Assembly (NCBI GenBank): GCA_002747015.1
Contig: NVXI01000010.1
Coordinates: 23,582-83,369, forward strand
DNA from: Zetaproteobacteria bacterium
GTDB taxonomy: Bacteria > Pseudomonadota > Alphaproteobacteria > Micavibrionales > Micavibrionaceae
DNA length: 59,788 nt
Direction of reading: 5' to 3'
The notes under the pieces: generated by a model
Seen by the model: only the letters and a program-made list of their open reading frames with translations
Databases searched by the model: none
What the model was told of the DNA's origin: nothing
Translations under genes and position numbers: made by a program
Shown: one piece after another, positions 40,921 through 49,883 of the stretch
Position numbering within the stretch: position 1 is the stretch's first letter
Layout of the letters: each line of letters starts with the position of its first letter

Positions 40921-41592
40921 ATGTCACGTAATAAAAAGAAAACAAAAGTTCGCACGGCCAAAGGGCGCAAGAGTTCTTCAACGCGGTGGTTACAGCGTCA
41001 GCTTAATGATCCTTATATTGATATGGCGGAAAAACAGGGCTATCGCGGAAGAGCAGCCTTTAAGCTCAAAGAAATTGATGAAAAAATAAAATTTTTTAAA
41101 CCGGGAATGACCGTTATTGATTTAGGCGCCGCGCCAGGTGGGTGGTGTCAGATTGTCACAGAAAAAAAATGCAAAGTTATCGCTATCGATTTGCTTGAAA
41201 TTGATGAAATGCCGGATGTTGAGTTTTTTCAAATGGATTTTATGGATGATGCTGCGCCTGATATATTGAAAAAAGCCTTGAATAAACAAGCTGCGGATGG
41301 TTTGGCCGATGCTGTTATCAGTGATATGGCACCCAATACAATGGGGCATAAACAAACAGATCATTTGCGTATTATGGTCGTGGTTGAGGCGGCATATCAC
41401 TTTGCTACAGAAGTTTTGAAGCCTGATGGTATTTTTATTGCCAAAGTCTTTCAAGGTGGCGCACAAGATGTCTTGTTGAAAGAGATGAAAAAACATTTTG
41501 CAACGGTGAAGCACATTAAACCACCTGCCAGCCGTAAAGAAAGCGCAGAACAATATGTTGTCGCAACTGGGTTTCATAAACCAGAAGAATAA
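40921..41592 (+). CDS. rlmE: 23S rRNA (uridine-2'-O)-methyltransferase RlmE (FtsJ/RrmJ)
   Basis: A 223-residue SAM-dependent enzyme that methylates U2552 in the A loop of 23S rRNA. Patterns: RAAFKLKEIDEKIKFF (catalytic Lys), VIDLGAAPGGWCQIV (SAM loop), the SDMAPNTMGHKQTDHLR motif (catalytic Asp) and FIAKVFQGGAQD (second Lys). The first 25 residues are very basic (RNKKKTKVRTAKGRKSSS), an extension found in alphaproteobacterial RlmE. The ATG at 40921 has a weak purine tract upstream. Confidence 0.96.
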   Translation: MSRNKKKTKVRTAKGRKSSSTRWLQRQLNDPYIDMAEKQGYRGRAAFKLKEIDEKIKFFKPGMTVIDLGAAPGGWCQIVTEKKCKVIAIDLLEIDEMPDVEFFQMDFMDDAAPDILKKALNKQAADGLADAVISDMAPNTMGHKQTDHLRIMVVVEAAYHFATEVLKPDGIFIAKVFQGGAQDVLLKEMKKHFATVKHIKPPASRKESAEQYVVATGFHKPEE

Positions 41593-41626
41593 CAATCTTG
41601 ACTATACTCGTTTTAGAAATGGCTAT

Positions 41627-42181
41627 TTATGAGCTTAGTGCATGACCAGCATAGCTTTTAATCTTGTACGGATTTTCCCAATCACGTAAACAATCCAAGC
41701 CTCTTTGAAAGTCTTGTTCGCAAGAAGCATGAAGGTGGAGACTAACACGGATAATATCAAAATCCTCTACCTTGGCGGCGCGTTTAATATTGTAACGCAT
41801 ATTGTCTTCTCCGCGTAGAACGCTATGGAATGGGGTAACTTTGATAAGGTTATCCATACGATTTTCAATATCATTTTTAAAACTCTCGAACCGTGAACCG
41901 CTTGCAAGTGACTCACAGAAATCTTGTAAGGTGTCACTATCGACAATGCTGGGACTGTTACGACAATCAATAATCGTGTCTTCCCAACTGTAATATCTAT
42001 CGCAACCAAAATTTCTGCTAATACCAAATTCTGTCTGACCATTATGTGCCAAAAACGTATGGGTTCTAATTTTACCAATACGCTCAGCATTGCTGAGTAG
42101 ATTACTTTGTGCCATCGCTAAGAGTGATTGTTCACCAATTATTTTAACATACATATGTGCGATATTACTGCTTGGTATCAT
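41627..42181 (-). CDS. Unknown protein
   Basis: A 184-residue soluble protein with no signal peptide and no membrane segment. The N-terminal half contains KIIGEQSLLAMAQSNLLSNAERIGKIRTHTFLAHNG, the middle is polar and acidic, and the C-terminal part has VEDFDIIRVSLHLHASCEQDFQRGLDCLRDW. Four cysteines are scattered and do not form a pairwise zinc motif. I recognise no family. The gene is convergent with rlmE and divergent from guaB, alone in its direction, so context gives no clue. ATG at 42181 has no strong ribosome-binding site; internal ATGs exist. Confidence 0.55.
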   Translation of the reverse strand: MIPSSNIAHMYVKIIGEQSLLAMAQSNLLSNAERIGKIRTHTFLAHNGQTEFGISRNFGCDRYYSWEDTIIDCRNSPSIVDSDTLQDFCESLASGSRFESFKNDIENRMDNLIKVTPFHSVLRGEDNMRYNIKRAAKVEDFDIIRVSLHLHASCEQDFQRGLDCLRDWENPYKIKSYAGHALSS

Positions 42182-42302
42182 CTGAGCTCATCCTTCATTC
42201 TTATTTTTTATATCTAGCCTTAAGAATACATGAAGGACTCATAATAAATCGTTACTTTTCCAGAGGATTTTATATAATTATAGTCTGTTTAATGTTACAG
42301 AC

Positions 42303-42330
42303 TTTACATTTTGGGAAAACACGCTATAAC
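42303..42330 (+). promoter_or_regulatory. Sigma70-type promoter for guaB
   Basis: TTTACA at 42303-42308 and TATAAC at 42325-42330 with a 16-nt spacer, 48 nt before the guaB ATG, which is preceded by TGGAG. Confidence 0.55.
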
Positions 42331-42377
42331 TCACTTGCAAATTTCGCCCATATAATTAAGCGCTGGAGATTTGCATT

Positions 42378-43862
42378 ATGGCTCGCATTAAAGACACTAC
42401 AAAAATTCGTGAAGCACTTACCTTTGATGACGTATTACTGGTTCCCGGTGCATCTGAAATCCAACCGAACGAAGTTGATACGTCAACCCAGATCACACAA
42501 GAAATTTCACTGAATATTCCTGTCCTATCCGCGGCGATGGATACTGTTACCGGCGCAGAGATGGGCATTGCCATGGCGCAAAATGGTGGTCTGGGTATTC
42601 TTCACCGCAATATGGAGATCGATGAACAAGCCAAGTTGGTACGTCAAATCAAACGTTTTGAATCCGCAATGGTGCTTGATCCCATTACAATTCGTCCCGA
42701 TGCCACACTCGCCGACGCTTGGGACTTAATGAGCATCCACAAAATCTCCGGTATTCCGGTCACCGAAAGCACAGGGAAGCTGGTTGGTATTCTTACAAAC
42801 CGTGATGTGCGCTTTGCCGAAAACCCTGATGAGCCTATTAAAGAACTCATGACGCATGAAAGTCTTGTGAAGGTCACCGCAGACATCACAAAAGAAGAAG
42901 CCAAAAAATTATTACACAAACACCGCATCGAAAAACTCATCATTGTCGATGATGCGGATAATTGCATCGGTCTTATGACTGTGAAGGATATCGAGAAATC
43001 AAAGCTGTTTCCGATGGCAACAAAAGACTCTCAAGATCGCCTTCGCGCCGGTGCGGCTGTTGGCACGGGTGACATAAATGGCATACAACGTGCTTCTGCC
43101 CTTGCACAGGCTGGACTGGATCTGGTTGTTGTTGATACCGCGCACGGACATTCACGCGCCGTTCTTGATACGGTTGCACAAATTCGCGCAGAAAACCCGA
43201 CCTTGCAAATTATGGCTGGTAATGTTGCCACCGCAGAAGCGGCCAATGCCCTTATAAAAGCAGGTGCGAATTCTATTAAGGTTGGTATCGGTCCGGGTTC
43301 TATTTGTACGACCCGTATTGTTGCAGGTGTTGGTGTGCCACAACTGACTGCCATTATGGATGTGGTCAGTGCGTGTGAGAAAAAAGGCATTCCGGTGATC
43401 GCGGATGGCGGCATCAAATATTCCGGTGACTTTGCAAAAGCCATCGCAGGGGGGGCAAGTGCCGCCATGATGGGCGGTGTTTTCGCAGGCACAGACGAAG
43501 CCCCGGGTGAAGTGATCCTCTTTCAGGGACGTTCCTACAAATCATATCGCGGCATGGGCAGTGTCGGCGCAATGGTTAAAGGCTCTGCCGATCGCTATTT
43601 CCAAGGCAACGTCAATCAAAGTAATAAACTCGTCCCCGAAGGGATCGAAGGGCGCGTACCTTATAAAGGTCCTGTTGCAAATGTGCTTCACCAAATGGTT
43701 GGCGGTTTGCGTGCCTCTATGGGCTATACTGGCTGTGCCACTGTTCAGGACATGCGTGATAAAACAGAATTTATCCGTATGACTGGTGCGGGCTTCAAAG
43801 AATCACATGTCCATGATGTGACCATCACCCGTGAAGCGCCAAATTACAGAACAGAATCATAA
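42378..43862 (+). CDS. guaB: Inosine-5'-monophosphate dehydrogenase
   Basis: A 494-residue enzyme oxidising IMP to XMP, the rate-limiting step of GTP synthesis. The TIM barrel begins [13 protein letters not shown] and is interrupted at about residues 95-205 by two CBS domains ([28 protein letters not shown]). The catalytic Cys310 is in [20 protein letters not shown], and the mobile flap region has YRGMGS and GRVPYKG. Length matches the family. It has its own promoter. The next gene is a small secreted protein 93 nt downstream. Confidence 0.98.
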   Translation: MARIKDTTKIREALTFDDVLLVPGASEIQPNEVDTSTQITQEISLNIPVLSAAMDTVTGAEMGIAMAQNGGLGILHRNMEIDEQAKLVRQIKRFESAMVLDPITIRPDATLADAWDLMSIHKISGIPVTESTGKLVGILTNRDVRFAENPDEPIKELMTHESLVKVTADITKEEAKKLLHKHRIEKLIIVDDADNCIGLMTVKDIEKSKLFPMATKDSQDRLRAGAAVGTGDINGIQRASALAQAGLDLVVVDTAHGHSRAVLDTVAQIRAENPTLQIMAGNVATAEAANALIKAGANSIKVGIGPGSICTTRIVAGVGVPQLTAIMDVVSACEKKGIPVIADGGIKYSGDFAKAIAGGASAAMMGGVFAGTDEAPGEVILFQGRSYKSYRGMGSVGAMVKGSADRYFQGNVNQSNKLVPEGIEGRVPYKGPVANVLHQMVGGLRASMGYTGCATVQDMRDKTEFIRMTGAGFKESHVHDVTITREAPNYRTES

Positions 43863-43955
43863 GGATAAACGGAAAATAAATCTTTGCTTGCAAAATTCTG
43901 GAATCAGATCAAAGTAGGCGAATATATAAAATATAGTAAATTTAAGGAAAATATC

Positions 43956-44258
43956 ATGACAAAATATTATTTAACACTTGCTGCTCTTTTGATTGCAGCC
44001 ACTCCAACTTATATGTCTTCTGCACATGCAGACGCGCTTGCTGTAGCTCCCGAAGCTGCTGTAGAAGCAACAACAGATGCAGTTGAAGAAAAAGTAACAG
44101 ACGTAACAACAGAGGCGGCAGTCGTTGAAGAAAAAGCAACAGATGCAGTAACAGGTGAAGAAGCGCACGAAGGCGAAGAAGCAACTGACGCACATGCTGA
44201 TGATGCAACTGAAGAGCACGCTGAAGAAGCAACAAAAGAAGCTCCACACGCTGAATAA
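43956..44258 (+). CDS. Small exported Ala/Glu/Thr-rich acidic protein
   Basis: A 100-residue protein with a signal peptide (MTKYYLTLAALLIAATPTYMSSAHA, cleavage near residue 25). The mature part is very acidic and low in complexity, made of imperfect repeats of the form EATTDAVEEKVTD, EEKATDAVTGEE and EEATDAHADDATEEHAEEATKE, probably disordered or helical, with clustered His. AAGGAAAATATC precedes the chosen ATG; the in-frame start at 43884 adds 24 residues before the signal peptide and is rejected. A perfect terminator follows. Function unknown; metal or cation binding by the Glu/Asp/His-rich repeat is conceivable. Confidence 0.72.
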   Translation: MTKYYLTLAALLIAATPTYMSSAHADALAVAPEAAVEATTDAVEEKVTDVTTEAAVVEEKATDAVTGEEAHEGEEATDAHADDATEEHAEEATKEAPHAE

Positions 44259-44284
44259 TATCACCGTGTAATTACAGATTTACA

Positions 44285-44318
44285 AAAACCCGACTGGTAT
44301 AATGCCGTCGGGTTTTTT
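44285..44318 (+). terminator. Strong intrinsic terminator after the acidic secreted protein
   Basis: A perfect 10-bp stem AAAACCCGAC (44285-44294) and GTCGGGTTTT (44307-44316) with a 12-nt loop and a run of six T residues. Confidence 0.9.
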
Positions 44319-44329
44319 ATACTCCGCAG

Positions 44330-45046
44330 ATGATATTTATGCCGCTCATCATCGCCTTTGCCTTTTTCGCCCAAAGCCTACTCGGTTTTGGCGGCGGTCT
44401 GATCTGCATCCCGATACTCAGCCTCTTTATGCCCGTACAAGATGTGGTTGCGATGGTGATGATCTATCAACTCTCTATGGGGCTTCTTATTTTCAAAACC
44501 CACCGCCATATTCAATGGCAACATATCTTAAAAATGCTGCCCATGACCATTGTTGGGGCGGCGCTTGGGGTGATACTCTTAAGCTATGTTGCAGGTGATA
44601 TTATACGCGCGATACTGGTTATCTATATTATCCTGCATCTCTTAAGGAAACACACAAAGATAGATCCTTTGGGACGCCTCATAAGATGGGGCGATGCACA
44701 TTTGGCCGGATTTCTGGGTGGCACGCTCAATGCGATGATTGGCGGCGGCGGGCCTGCCTTTATTCTCTACCTTAAAGAAAAAGTAACAACCTCATCAGAG
44801 TTTCGCGCCAGCATCATTATGATGCTCATGCTCTCTAACATTCCGCGTGCCATCGGAACAATCAGTGTGGGCTTACTCACCTATGATCTGTTTATAACCG
44901 CGCTTTACGCCTATCCTGGGTTTTTACTCGCCCTTTATCTCGGTCAGAAACTACACGATAAAATTCCGCAAGAGAAATTCTTCTATCTTGTTGAAGGTCT
45001 GTTGGCGTTATCGGCAATGCTGCTCATCTTCAAGATCATACTCTAA
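44330..45046 (+). CDS. TauE/SafE-family membrane transporter
   Basis: A 238-residue integral membrane protein with seven or eight helices, of the sulfite exporter TauE/SafE family (anion permeases). The first repeat shows FFAQSLLGFGGGLICIPILSLF with the conserved G-F-G-G-G, and the second repeat shows LAGFLGGTLNAMIGGGGPAFILYL, the internal duplication typical of the family. The C-terminus ends in helix LLALSAMLLIFKIIL. The substrate (sulfite, organosulfonate or another anion) cannot be told. The ATG at 44330 has little ribosome-binding signal. Confidence 0.88.
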   Translation: MIFMPLIIAFAFFAQSLLGFGGGLICIPILSLFMPVQDVVAMVMIYQLSMGLLIFKTHRHIQWQHILKMLPMTIVGAALGVILLSYVAGDIIRAILVIYIILHLLRKHTKIDPLGRLIRWGDAHLAGFLGGTLNAMIGGGGPAFILYLKEKVTTSSEFRASIIMMLMLSNIPRAIGTISVGLLTYDLFITALYAYPGFLLALYLGQKLHDKIPQEKFFYLVEGLLALSAMLLIFKIIL

Positions 45047-45055
45047 TCAGATCAT

Positions 45056-45712
45056 TTAGCTTTTCTTGAAAACAAGACAATGCGTTAATTCATAATCTCT
45101 GTGGTGAATAGATTTCGCGCCCGTCCAGCGCACTATAATTTCGGCTTGTGGAGTGAGGCTCTTTGATATTTGTTGATAGAAGTCATGCACAAGCGGCGTA
45201 TAGCGTTGCCCCTGAAGATTATCCGCCTGCACAATAACCAGAGCATCCTTCTTCATCACCTTGGCAATTGTCTTAAAGATCACAGCCATGCGCGCAAGAT
45301 ACACGTCATAGCCCTCATAATCAGGGTCGCCGCCATAAAGCGAGTTCCACGTATCCTCGCACAACATATAAGGCGGGGAGGTAATGCAGAAATCCATCTG
45401 CGGAAAATCATAGGCACCAATATCGGCGGCATCGCCATGCTTGATATTGCGCCAATTCTCTAATTGGCCTGCCGCCCATTCAAAACGCTCACCATCTGCT
45501 TCAACGCCGTAGGGAATGCGCGCCATATCCTCGGCTACAAATGCCGTTGTGCCAAAGCCTAAGAAAGGATCGAAAACACAATCCCCTTCTTTCGTATAAT
45601 TCTCCAGAAAATAGCGCACGAGGCTCTCGGGATATTGATCGCAATTATCCGCCCCTATCGGCGCGTTATGTTCCGCCGTAAAAGGCAATTCTATATAGGT
45701 TGGGTAATTCAT
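45056..45712 (-). CDS. DNA methyltransferase with SPPY motif (N4-cytosine or N6-adenine type)
   Basis: A 218-residue SAM-dependent DNA amino-methyltransferase. The SAM-binding motif DPFLGFGTTAFVAEDMAR (about residues 47-64) precedes the catalytic motif CITSPPYML (near 110), so motif I comes before motif IV. SPPY is typical of N4-cytosine enzymes, although N6-adenine activity is possible. There is no recognisable target domain and no restriction endonuclease or other restriction-modification gene beside it, so it is an orphan. The ATG at 45712 follows AAGGGA by 11 nt; a TTG at 45721 adds three residues. Target sequence unknown. Confidence 0.82.
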   Translation of the reverse strand: MNYPTYIELPFTAEHNAPIGADNCDQYPESLVRYFLENYTKEGDCVFDPFLGFGTTAFVAEDMARIPYGVEADGERFEWAAGQLENWRNIKHGDAADIGAYDFPQMDFCITSPPYMLCEDTWNSLYGGDPDYEGYDVYLARMAVIFKTIAKVMKKDALVIVQADNLQGQRYTPLVHDFYQQISKSLTPQAEIIVRWTGAKSIHHRDYELTHCLVFKKS

Positions 45713-45827
45713 ATTCGTCAACGTCCCTTTAAAACATGGATGAACGTAGCGCGCGCCAAGCGCATCCGCAAATTATTTAATCCTAAAACATTGTAGAAAC
45801 TGAATTTATCCTGTAAGAGTAGCCACC

Positions 45828-47138
45828 ATGAAACCAGCATCCCGCATAGACGCCACGATTGAAATTCTTGAACGCGATCAGAGAATCCGCATTCCTCTTG
45901 ACTCTTGCGTTGGGGATTACATGCGTAATCGCCGCTATATCGGGTCAAAAGACCGCCGCGAAATCGCAGAGCGTGTCTATGCCATGGCGCGGCATCATGC
46001 GCGTCTTGGCTGGTGGATGGAAAAGCTGAAAATCGAGGATACACCGCGCAATCGCGTTATCTTCTGGCTTGCTTTAGGTGAGAACACAGACGAAAAGCGT
46101 CTTGGTGATTTATTTGACGGCAGCCAATATGCACAAGAAGAATTAAACGATGAAGAAAAGACATTCATCGGCGCTCTATCAGGTCAAACTATGGATCATG
46201 CCGATATGGATGAGGCAGTTCTAGTTGAATGCCCGCCGGACTATGAGGACACTCTACGTGCCTATTTCAAGGATGATTTTAAGGAAGAAATGCGCGCGAT
46301 GCAGACCTCCGCCACATTAGATATCCGCGCCAACATCTTCGCAATGGAGCGTGAGAACGCACAACAATCTCTGGCCAAAGACGGCGTAGAGACAACGCCA
46401 ACGCCTTATTCGCCGTGGGGCTTACGCTGCAAAGAAAAAGCCTATCTCTCCAAAACTAAAGCCATGAATAAGGGCTGGATTGAAATTCAGGATGAGGGAT
46501 CACAGATGATCGCCCATGTTTGCGGCGCGAAGCCCGGCATGCAAGTTCTGGATTACTGCGCGGGGGGCGGTGGTAAGACGCTGGCTCTGGCTGCGGCGAT
46601 GATGCGCAAAGGGCGCGTTGTTGCAATGGATCTGGATGAAAAACGCCTTGAGAAAGGCCGTCGTCGTTATAAGAAAGCGGGACTAGCCGATATTATCGAA
46701 GTACGTCCGCTCTCTGATGCGCGCCATAAGAAATGGTTTAAACGTCAAAAAGGCACGTTCGATATTGTTCTGACCGATGTTCCATGCAGTGGAACCGGCA
46801 CGTGGCGTCGTAACCCTGATATGCGCTGGCGTAATTACGGCCCGACCTTAGAGGAGCTGATTGAAATTCAAGCCGAAATTCTAGAAAAAGTTGCTAAAGC
46901 TGTGAAGCCAGGCGGCAAGTTGGTCTATGCCACATGTTCATTGTTGCCTGCGGAAAACGAAAATCAAATCGAAAAGTTTTTGGCGAACAATGATGGTTTC
47001 GAAATTGTACCTCTGGATGAAGCTCTGGGTTTAGGAACGCCATTTATGCGCCTGACCCCGAAACGCCACCAAACAGACGGGTTCTTCGCCGCGGTATTGC
47101 AAAGAAAAGTTAATGTTGAAGCGGTACAGACGGCTTGA
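45828..47138 (+). CDS. RsmB/NOP-family rRNA cytosine-C5 methyltransferase
   Basis: A 436-residue SAM-dependent enzyme. An N-terminal NusB-like helical region (SRIDATIEILE to about residue 150) is followed by the methyltransferase domain. Its SAM loop is LDYCAGGGGKTLALAAAM, motif IV TDVPCSGTGTWRRNPDMRWR and motif VI YATCSLLPAENENQI; the two cysteines (in PCSGTG and TCS) are the release and nucleophile residues of m5C enzymes. It resembles RsmB, which makes m5C967 of 16S rRNA, but other NOP2 members cannot be excluded. Start at ATG 45828. Confidence 0.92.
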   Translation: MKPASRIDATIEILERDQRIRIPLDSCVGDYMRNRRYIGSKDRREIAERVYAMARHHARLGWWMEKLKIEDTPRNRVIFWLALGENTDEKRLGDLFDGSQYAQEELNDEEKTFIGALSGQTMDHADMDEAVLVECPPDYEDTLRAYFKDDFKEEMRAMQTSATLDIRANIFAMERENAQQSLAKDGVETTPTPYSPWGLRCKEKAYLSKTKAMNKGWIEIQDEGSQMIAHVCGAKPGMQVLDYCAGGGGKTLALAAAMMRKGRVVAMDLDEKRLEKGRRRYKKAGLADIIEVRPLSDARHKKWFKRQKGTFDIVLTDVPCSGTGTWRRNPDMRWRNYGPTLEELIEIQAEILEKVAKAVKPGGKLVYATCSLLPAENENQIEKFLANNDGFEIVPLDEALGLGTPFMRLTPKRHQTDGFFAAVLQRKVNVEAVQTA

Positions 47139-47436
47139 TAGTGTTCTAATTTTTTTAAATATGCGGCGTTTGAAGTGGTATCAAGCCTGTTTACTTTCTG
47201 GTTCGCAGATAAATTTATTTGCCATTTTTACAAGAATATTCCAATCAGCCAGAATTTAGGGGTGAAAGCGATGAGCCTAAATAAATTCAAGAAACCGCGA
47301 AGTTATCCAAACTAAGAAAACTATTGTATGCAAGTAAAGTACGGTTTATAATGCATGTATATAAGTAAAACAACATATTGCTTATTGTTTTCTGCGTCTT
47401 GATTACTCTGATAACGTATAATGATCTGCCGTATCC
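47139..47436. other. Intergenic region before the autotransporter
   Basis: About 300 bp of A+T-rich sequence with no coding frame or stable hairpin that I can see. A TATAAT at about 47418-47423, some 15 nt before the autotransporter start, resembles a -10 box but is very close to the ATG, and no clear -35 fits it. Confidence 0.4.
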
Positions 47437-49881
47437 ATGAAGTTTTTTTCATTCATTAATAGCACCGCTTTAATCAGTACACTTCCCGCTTTGGGTTTGG
47501 TTTCTATGCCTGCTTATGCACAGTATAACGTTGGAGCGGGTGAGAATTATGTCGTCACATCCGGTACAATAGTGCCTGGCGTGGATGTTGATGGTGTCGC
47601 TGGTGGGTCTATTACGAATTCGGGTACTATTGTTGATGATGCTACTTACGGGGTCGTTCTGTTTAATAATCCAGCAGATTTAACAGGCGGGATTATTAAT
47701 AATACTGGCGGTCTTATTTCCGGTGGCTTGGCCGGAATTTTATCTGCTCCATCTGCTGATATTTCGGGAGGCATTATAAATAACGATGGTGCAACAATCT
47801 ATGGTGGTGCGAATGCTATTCAGGTGAATGGTTATGGGTCGATTTCCGGTAATATTGATAATGCGGGGGATATCATAGGCGGGGTTAAGGGAATATATAC
47901 TGCTGGTTTTGCCTTCGTTGCAGGGGACATTAATAATACAGGGTCGATTGTAGGAGGAACGGACGGTATACATCTTCTGGGTTCCTCGGTGACTGGAGAT
48001 ATTAATAACAATGTGGGCGGTCTTATTTCCGGGGGTGAAAAGGGAATATGGATACAATCAATTAGTATGAGTGGTGGAATTAATAATAGCGGAACGATTA
48101 GAGGCTATGATGATGGGTCTCCGGCAACTTCAGGCGCTATCTATATTCAAAGTGGACGTGTTGTTGGCGGTATCACCAATAGTGGTATTATTGATGGGCA
48201 AGGCAATATAGCGATTAATATGGTTGCTCTTAACGGGTTAAACGCCATGACATTTAATGGTGGGCGCGTGATTGGTGACGTTGTTGATGATAATCCGGCG
48301 GGGGGGCGTTCAACGATTAATATTACAGGTGATTTCTCCACGGAAGGTGATATTACGGTTTCGGATTTAACAGTTGCCGCTGGGCAGGGTTTTTCTATTG
48401 CTCCGACCAATGTTGTAACACTTGATGATATGTCGGTGAGCGCGGGAACTTTTGACTTTGGTATTAATACGTCTAATCTGGCAGCGCGTTTGGTTGTGAC
48501 CAACGGGAATGTGGATCTAACAGGGGCGAGTGTTGCCGCTGGGCAGATTAAAGGTTCTTTGGCGGTGGGGAATACGATTCTTTTGGCTGATGGTAATGCG
48601 GTGGTTACCGCTGGTCCGGGTGGCACGCCATTAAGTATCGTCGATGCATCAGCCTTGTGGAATTTTCAATTGGTTGATGGGACTTACGCTGGAATCGGTG
48701 GTGATAATACGGAGCTTTATGCACTGGTTTCCCAAGGGGAGAGTGGAAGTATTGCTGATATGGGATCTGCTGTGAATAACCAAAGTGCTGGGGCTGTTCT
48801 GGACACACTTAATAATACGAATAATGCTGAGTTATCATCAATCATTAATAATATAAATAATGCGGATTCAGTGGAAGATGTGCAGGAAATTATTGAAGCC
48901 GTAACCGTTTCTCCTAATCGTGCAGCGGTTTTGACATCACAAACCCTTTCATCAAAAACGAGAAGTATGGTTGCACAGCGTCTTTCGTCGCAAGGCACCG
49001 GTATATCTACAGGTGATGAGCCAATTGTTTCTCCCTTTAAAGGTCTAGAATTTTGGGGGCAGAGCTATAATGCCATAGCAAAGCAAGGCACGCGAAATAA
49101 CGTATCTGGTTTTGACGCTAGCACGGCTGGTTTTGCTATCGGCGTTGATACAGAAAATCTTCACGACGATATGGTCGTGGGGGTTAGTGTCGGTTATTCA
49201 AATACAGATGTAGATTCAAAGGACGCAAATAATAGCTCCGTTGATATTGGCTCGGCTCAGATCACAATTTATGGTGATTATGATTTAGACGAAGATATTA
49301 CGGTTAAAGGCTCTGCTGGCTATGTGCGCGGTACAAATAAAACCAAGAGATATAATGTTGGTGGGGTTGGTGGATTAACGGCCTATGGTGATTATGCCAC
49401 GAATTATTATTTCGCCGAAGCAGAAATAGGACGCACTTACGGTTTTAAATCACTTTCCCTTGTTCCTGCTTTAGGGGTGTTTTATGGGCATCATAGTTCA
49501 GATGATTATACTGAGGCTGGTGCAGGTGGCGCGAATTTATCTGTTGAAAGTAAAGATATAAACATAGTTGAGCTTGGTGCCAAGGTCGATGCGTCTTGGG
49601 CGTATGAAATAGATAGTGAGTTTATGTTAGAGCCTCGTTTGCATTTGGGATATCGTTACGACGTGCTGGGAGATAATGTTGTTACAACATCACGGTTCAC
49701 TGGCGATGGTACGAGTTTCACAAGCACGGGCGCTGACCCTGCAAGGGGAACTTTGAATTTAGGAACCGGTTTTAGTATTTCCAGTGAAAAACACTGGTCG
49801 TTTGATGCGGGTTACGACTTTGAATATAAACAGGATTACCATGCTCATTCGGTGTTCTTAAAGATGAGGTATAAATTTTAG
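47437..49881 (+). CDS. Autotransporter with repeat passenger (type Va secretion)
   Basis: An 814-residue surface or secreted protein. The signal peptide ends near residue 28 (SMPAYA). The passenger (about 29-530) holds roughly seven imperfect repeats in its first 260 residues, each with a core such as GGIINNTGGLISGG, GNIDNAGDIIGG, GDINNTGSIVGG or GGINNSGTIRGY, a pattern expected for a right-handed beta helix. A helical linker (about 450-530, rich in Asn and Ser) leads to the 12-stranded autotransporter barrel (about 545-814), starting FWGQSYNAIAKQGTRNNVSGFDASTAG-like and ending in the BAM signal FLKMRYKF. No protease triad or RGD was seen. The AMP-ligase gene starts 2 nt after its stop, so the two are coupled. 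Confidence 0.9.
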   Translation: MKFFSFINSTALISTLPALGLVSMPAYAQYNVGAGENYVVTSGTIVPGVDVDGVAGGSITNSGTIVDDATYGVVLFNNPADLTGGIINNTGGLISGGLAGILSAPSADISGGIINNDGATIYGGANAIQVNGYGSISGNIDNAGDIIGGVKGIYTAGFAFVAGDINNTGSIVGGTDGIHLLGSSVTGDINNNVGGLISGGEKGIWIQSISMSGGINNSGTIRGYDDGSPATSGAIYIQSGRVVGGITNSGIIDGQGNIAINMVALNGLNAMTFNGGRVIGDVVDDNPAGGRSTINITGDFSTEGDITVSDLTVAAGQGFSIAPTNVVTLDDMSVSAGTFDFGINTSNLAARLVVTNGNVDLTGASVAAGQIKGSLAVGNTILLADGNAVVTAGPGGTPLSIVDASALWNFQLVDGTYAGIGGDNTELYALVSQGESGSIADMGSAVNNQSAGAVLDTLNNTNNAELSSIINNINNADSVEDVQEIIEAVTVSPNRAAVLTSQTLSSKTRSMVAQRLSSQGTGISTGDEPIVSPFKGLEFWGQSYNAIAKQGTRNNVSGFDASTAGFAIGVDTENLHDDMVVGVSVGYSNTDVDSKDANNSSVDIGSAQITIYGDYDLDEDITVKGSAGYVRGTNKTKRYNVGGVGGLTAYGDYATNYYFAEAEIGRTYGFKSLSLVPALGVFYGHHSSDDYTEAGAGGANLSVESKDINIVELGAKVDASWAYEIDSEFMLEPRLHLGYRYDVLGDNVVTTSRFTGDGTSFTSTGADPARGTLNLGTGFSISSEKHWSFDAGYDFEYKQDYHAHSVFLKMRYKF

Positions 49882-49883
49882 AT

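Noticed and set aside
41122..41595. 157-codon minus-strand frame opposite rlmE
   Set aside because: Shadow of rlmE, which has all catalytic motifs on the plus strand.
43954..44264. Two minus-strand frames with long Leu or Cys/Phe runs
   Set aside because: They are antisense images of the Glu/Ala repeat in the secreted acidic protein and lack signals of expression.
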